The notes under the pieces were generated by a model that worked only from the letters and a program-made list of their open reading frames with translations, had not been told where the DNA came from and searched no databases. The position numbers and the translations under genes were made by a program. Of a stretch of DNA of 23,237 nt, positions 21,244 through 23,237 are shown one piece after another (within the stretch, counting starts at the first letter, position 1; each line of letters opens with the position of its first letter). Source of the DNA: Actinomycetota bacterium (lineage in GTDB: Bacteria > Actinomycetota > Acidimicrobiia > Acidimicrobiales > JAMCPL01); contig JAMCPC010000089.1 in NCBI GenBank assembly GCA_023379725.1, forward strand, positions 1 to 23,237, in the 5' to 3' direction.

Positions 21244-21777
21244 GTGATAGCCAATAAGGACGTAGCAACTGACAGTGCAGCAACTGATGCCCGTGAAGCA
21301 GCAGACAGTGCAGCAAAGAGCAATCGCAGGCTCAAGGCTCCCCAGGTACCGCCGAATTGTGACCTCACGCTAGGAATGGTCTGTGTAGATAAGCAACAGC
21401 CCGGTACGACAGTATGGCGCATGAAGGCTGATGAGCGTTTTTCCAACCCGGTAGGTGCCATGCAGGGTGGATTCATCGCCGCATTTTGCGACTCAGCTAT
21501 GGGGGCATCCAGCCTCACCTGGTACAGAGGAAGACAGGTGTATTCGTTCAATGCTGAAATGAAGATAAGCCTCATGCGGCCAGTCATACTGCCGGCTGAA
21601 CTCACCTGTGTTGCCAAAGTCGTATCGGGAGGGCGTAGAGTAGTCTTTGCGGAGGCAGAGGTAAGCGACCAATCGGGGAACCTCGTAGCAAAAGCCAGTT
21701 CGACATTTCTGATAAGCGAGCGGCAGGCGAATACGACAAGTACGTCGCCTGTTCAAGCTCCTGAAGATGAACAATAA
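21244..21777 (+). CDS. PaaI-type hotdog-fold thioesterase
   Basis: Predicted acyl-CoA thioesterase. The core is FSNPVGAMQGGFIAAFCDSAMGASSLTW, with an active-site Asp in CDSAMG and Gln-Gly-Gly in place of the His-Gly-Gly of classical PaaI. VYSFNAEMKISLMRPVIL and GRRVVFAEAEVSDQSGNLVAKASSTFLI complete the fold. About 30 Ala/Asp/Ser residues precede the domain, encoded by a duplicated segment (GACAGTGCAGCAA at 21271-21283 and 21304-21316). GTG start, probably leaderless. Its end overlaps nagA by 11 bases, so the two are co-translated. Substrate unknown. Confidence 0.85.
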   Translation: MIANKDVATDSAATDAREAADSAAKSNRRLKAPQVPPNCDLTLGMVCVDKQQPGTTVWRMKADERFSNPVGAMQGGFIAAFCDSAMGASSLTWYRGRQVYSFNAEMKISLMRPVILPAELTCVAKVVSGGRRVVFAEAEVSDQSGNLVAKASSTFLISERQANTTSTSPVQAPEDEQ

Positions 21778-23101
21778 TATGCAGGAAATTACAGTCAGCG
21801 CCGATACTGTGGTTACGCCTTACAATATATTACGTAATCAGGAAATTACTATCCATGACGGCATTATCAGTTCTATACAGCCAGCCAATGATCAACCCAT
21901 AACCAGTGATACCTCTAATCATAAAACTACTCACTACGATATAGTTGTACCAGGATTTATTGATATACAGGTAAACGGTATTGGTTCGGTAGATGTTGCA
22001 TCAGCATCATCCAAGGAGATGGAAGAGATCGGCACAGCCCTACTATCTCAGGGAACAACCACATGGTGCCCTACTGTGATCACTGCCCCCCTCCCACAAC
22101 TCGAATCTCAACTACAGAAAATACATGACTTCGCCCTGCACCCAGCAGACCGTCTACCTCATATAGCTGGCGCACACTTGGAAGGCCCTTTTATCACAGT
22201 TGCTGGTGCACATCCCACCAAATATATGATGCCAAAGGTAGACCTTGATACACTACGTCGACTCTCTGGCTACCTGGCCATAATTACACTGGCTCCCGAG
22301 CTCGACGGAGCAAAGGATGCAATCAGCTATCTCTCTTCTGAAGGAGTGATCGTATCTTTGGGACATTCTGGATGTACTGCGGAGCAGGCACACAACGCCA
22401 TAGATCGTGGTGCAAGATTAGTCACCCATCTTGGAAATGCTATGAATGCGATGCATCACCGAGAGCCCGGACTGATCGGCACCGCCTTGAGCGATGACAG
22501 GGTTACGGTATCGTTAATCGCTGACCTGCTACACTCACACCCCTATTTCTTGGAATTGGCCTTCAAGTCCAAGGGGGCAGATCACGTCGCCATTATAACC
22601 GACAGCGTTGCTGCAGAACTGGGAATGATAGGAGTAGCCCCTATCGGTAATTCGCCAATTGACAGCAATTCCGGCAATACTCACTCCACCGGCAAAAAGA
22701 ATCTACCCTACTCGAAAGGCGCACCCGACCAAGAAAATATAACCGATAAAACCAATATACCCTACTCGAAAGATCCATCTGGCCAGCCGGATTCTGTAAC
22801 TATACCGCGTACTGCAAGTGGCCACCTGGCCGGATCAACGGTTACCATACCTCAGTCAATTGCCAATTTGCACAATACATGTGGCATTGGATTGGCCAAA
22901 TGCATAGAAGCTGTCACAGCATCTCCGGCGCATTTGCTGGGACTGCCTGACCGAGGCCATATTGCTGTAGGTAAGCGAGGTGACCTAGTTGCATTGCAAA
23001 AAGACACTTTTAGCGTACAGGCAACATACCTCAACGGTGCGTTGGTCTATGGTCCCATCGCGGATCCGCACCATACTCATAGCATTATCCGGTTAAGCTA
23101 A
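21767..23101 (+). CDS. nagA: N-acetylglucosamine-6-phosphate deacetylase
   Basis: Removes acetate from GlcNAc-6-phosphate in amino-sugar and cell-wall recycling. Amidohydrolase marks in order: PGFIDIQVNG, GTTTWCPTVI, AGAHLEGPFI (metal-binding Glu), SLGHSGCTAEQA, VTHLGNAMNAMHHREPG, ITDSVAAELG (catalytic Asp), and the closing HLLGLPDRGHIAVGKRGDLVAL. At 444 residues it is about 60 longer than usual. The excess is a Ser/Asn/Pro/Lys-rich insertion after GMIGVAPIGNS in which TACCCTACTCGAAAG is present twice (22704-22718 and 22758-22772), encoding two PYSK blocks. ATG at 21767 overlaps the thioesterase gene; ATG at 21779 is an alternative. Confidence 0.94.
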   Translation: MNNNMQEITVSADTVVTPYNILRNQEITIHDGIISSIQPANDQPITSDTSNHKTTHYDIVVPGFIDIQVNGIGSVDVASASSKEMEEIGTALLSQGTTTWCPTVITAPLPQLESQLQKIHDFALHPADRLPHIAGAHLEGPFITVAGAHPTKYMMPKVDLDTLRRLSGYLAIITLAPELDGAKDAISYLSSEGVIVSLGHSGCTAEQAHNAIDRGARLVTHLGNAMNAMHHREPGLIGTALSDDRVTVSLIADLLHSHPYFLELAFKSKGADHVAIITDSVAAELGMIGVAPIGNSPIDSNSGNTHSTGKKNLPYSKGAPDQENITDKTNIPYSKDPSGQPDSVTIPRTASGHLAGSTVTIPQSIANLHNTCGIGLAKCIEAVTASPAHLLGLPDRGHIAVGKRGDLVALQKDTFSVQATYLNGALVYGPIADPHHTHSIIRLS

Positions 23102-23105
23102 TAGC

Positions 23106-23237
23106 ATGCAACAGGAAACCAGTACAATCACAGACAACGATAGTGACATAGAAGACTTGTGCGTAGCAGTCATCAGGGGACTTGCGATGGACATGCCCCA
23201 GCGCGCAAACTCCGGGCATCCCGGTACAGCAATGGCA
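23106..23237 (+). CDS. tkt: Transketolase, N-terminal fragment cut by the window edge
   Basis: Starts ATG 4 bases after the nagA stop and stays open to the edge for 44 codons. The N-terminus ends CVAVIRGLAMDMPQRANSGH then PGTAMA, the thiamine-diphosphate enzyme signature of transketolase (usual form RxLAMDxVQxANSGHPGxPMA). It would move two-carbon units between sugar phosphates in the pentose phosphate pathway. Linked to nagA in a sugar-phosphate operon. The first 18 residues are Thr/Asp/Ser-rich and longer than typical. Confidence 0.9.
   Translation, partial: MQQETSTITDNDSDIEDLCVAVIRGLAMDMPQRANSGHPGTAMA

Noticed and set aside
21159..21617. A 152-aa minus-strand open frame opposite the thioesterase gene
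   Set aside because: It mirrors the plus-strand gene, shows no recognisable domain, and the plus frame has clear hotdog-fold motifs.

Overview
The window looks like a piece of an actinobacterial chromosome, most plausibly from the Acidimicrobiia or a relative. The case rests on a DevR/NarL-type response regulator, an actinobacterial-style ABC-2 exporter pair, long-form HisG, fused RibBA, frequent GTG and TTG starts, and small conserved-looking ORFs. GC is about half by eye. The lineage is inference. Gene density is high, and many neighbours overlap or sit a few bases apart.

Region 1 (67-14917, all minus strand) reads from high to low coordinates. It starts with a B12-binding-type radical SAM protein with a C-terminal CCAEP motif, then an ABC-2 ATPase and permease, and a possible 61-codon repeat-derived ORF. 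The tryptophan block follows: trpE, ygfZ, trpC, trpF, trpB, trpA. After it come an orphan LuxR-type response regulator, a zinc alcohol/polyol dehydrogenase, an alpha-methylacyl-CoA racemase-like CoA transferase and an FkbM-family methyltransferase. The trp block makes tryptophan from chorismate, but trpG and trpD are not in the window.

Region 2 (14918-16069) is a small-gene and RNA-like island. A 200-bp segment is bounded by a perfect 16-bp inverted repeat. Next is a divergent pair of small proteins (a C2HC zinc-knuckle-like protein on minus, a 73-aa conserved-looking protein on plus), then a second element with a 22-bp inverted repeat and nested hairpins.

Region 3 (16065-20361, minus strand) is a tightly overlapping operon: ribD, ribBA, ribH, hisG and a cold-shock-domain-like gene. 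It makes the riboflavin precursor 6,7-dimethyl-8-ribityllumazine and starts histidine synthesis. Riboflavin synthase (ribE) is not in the window. A YceI-family gene lies upstream, separated by a very stable hairpin.

Region 4 (21244-23237, plus strand) holds a PaaI-type thioesterase, nagA and the start of a transketolase.

The most unusual layer is short tandem repetition in and between genes. A 15-bp array (with a 30-bp super-period) precedes trpE, and a 15-bp array encodes the TrpB tail. A perfect 15-bp duplication sits in the TrpF tail, and a 20-bp four-unit array fills the ygfZ-trpC gap. In the two intergenic arrays the repeats build ORFs whose starts and stops overlap the flanking genes, so ribosomes could pass through without a true untranslated gap. 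Several housekeeping enzymes also carry low-complexity insertions or tails.
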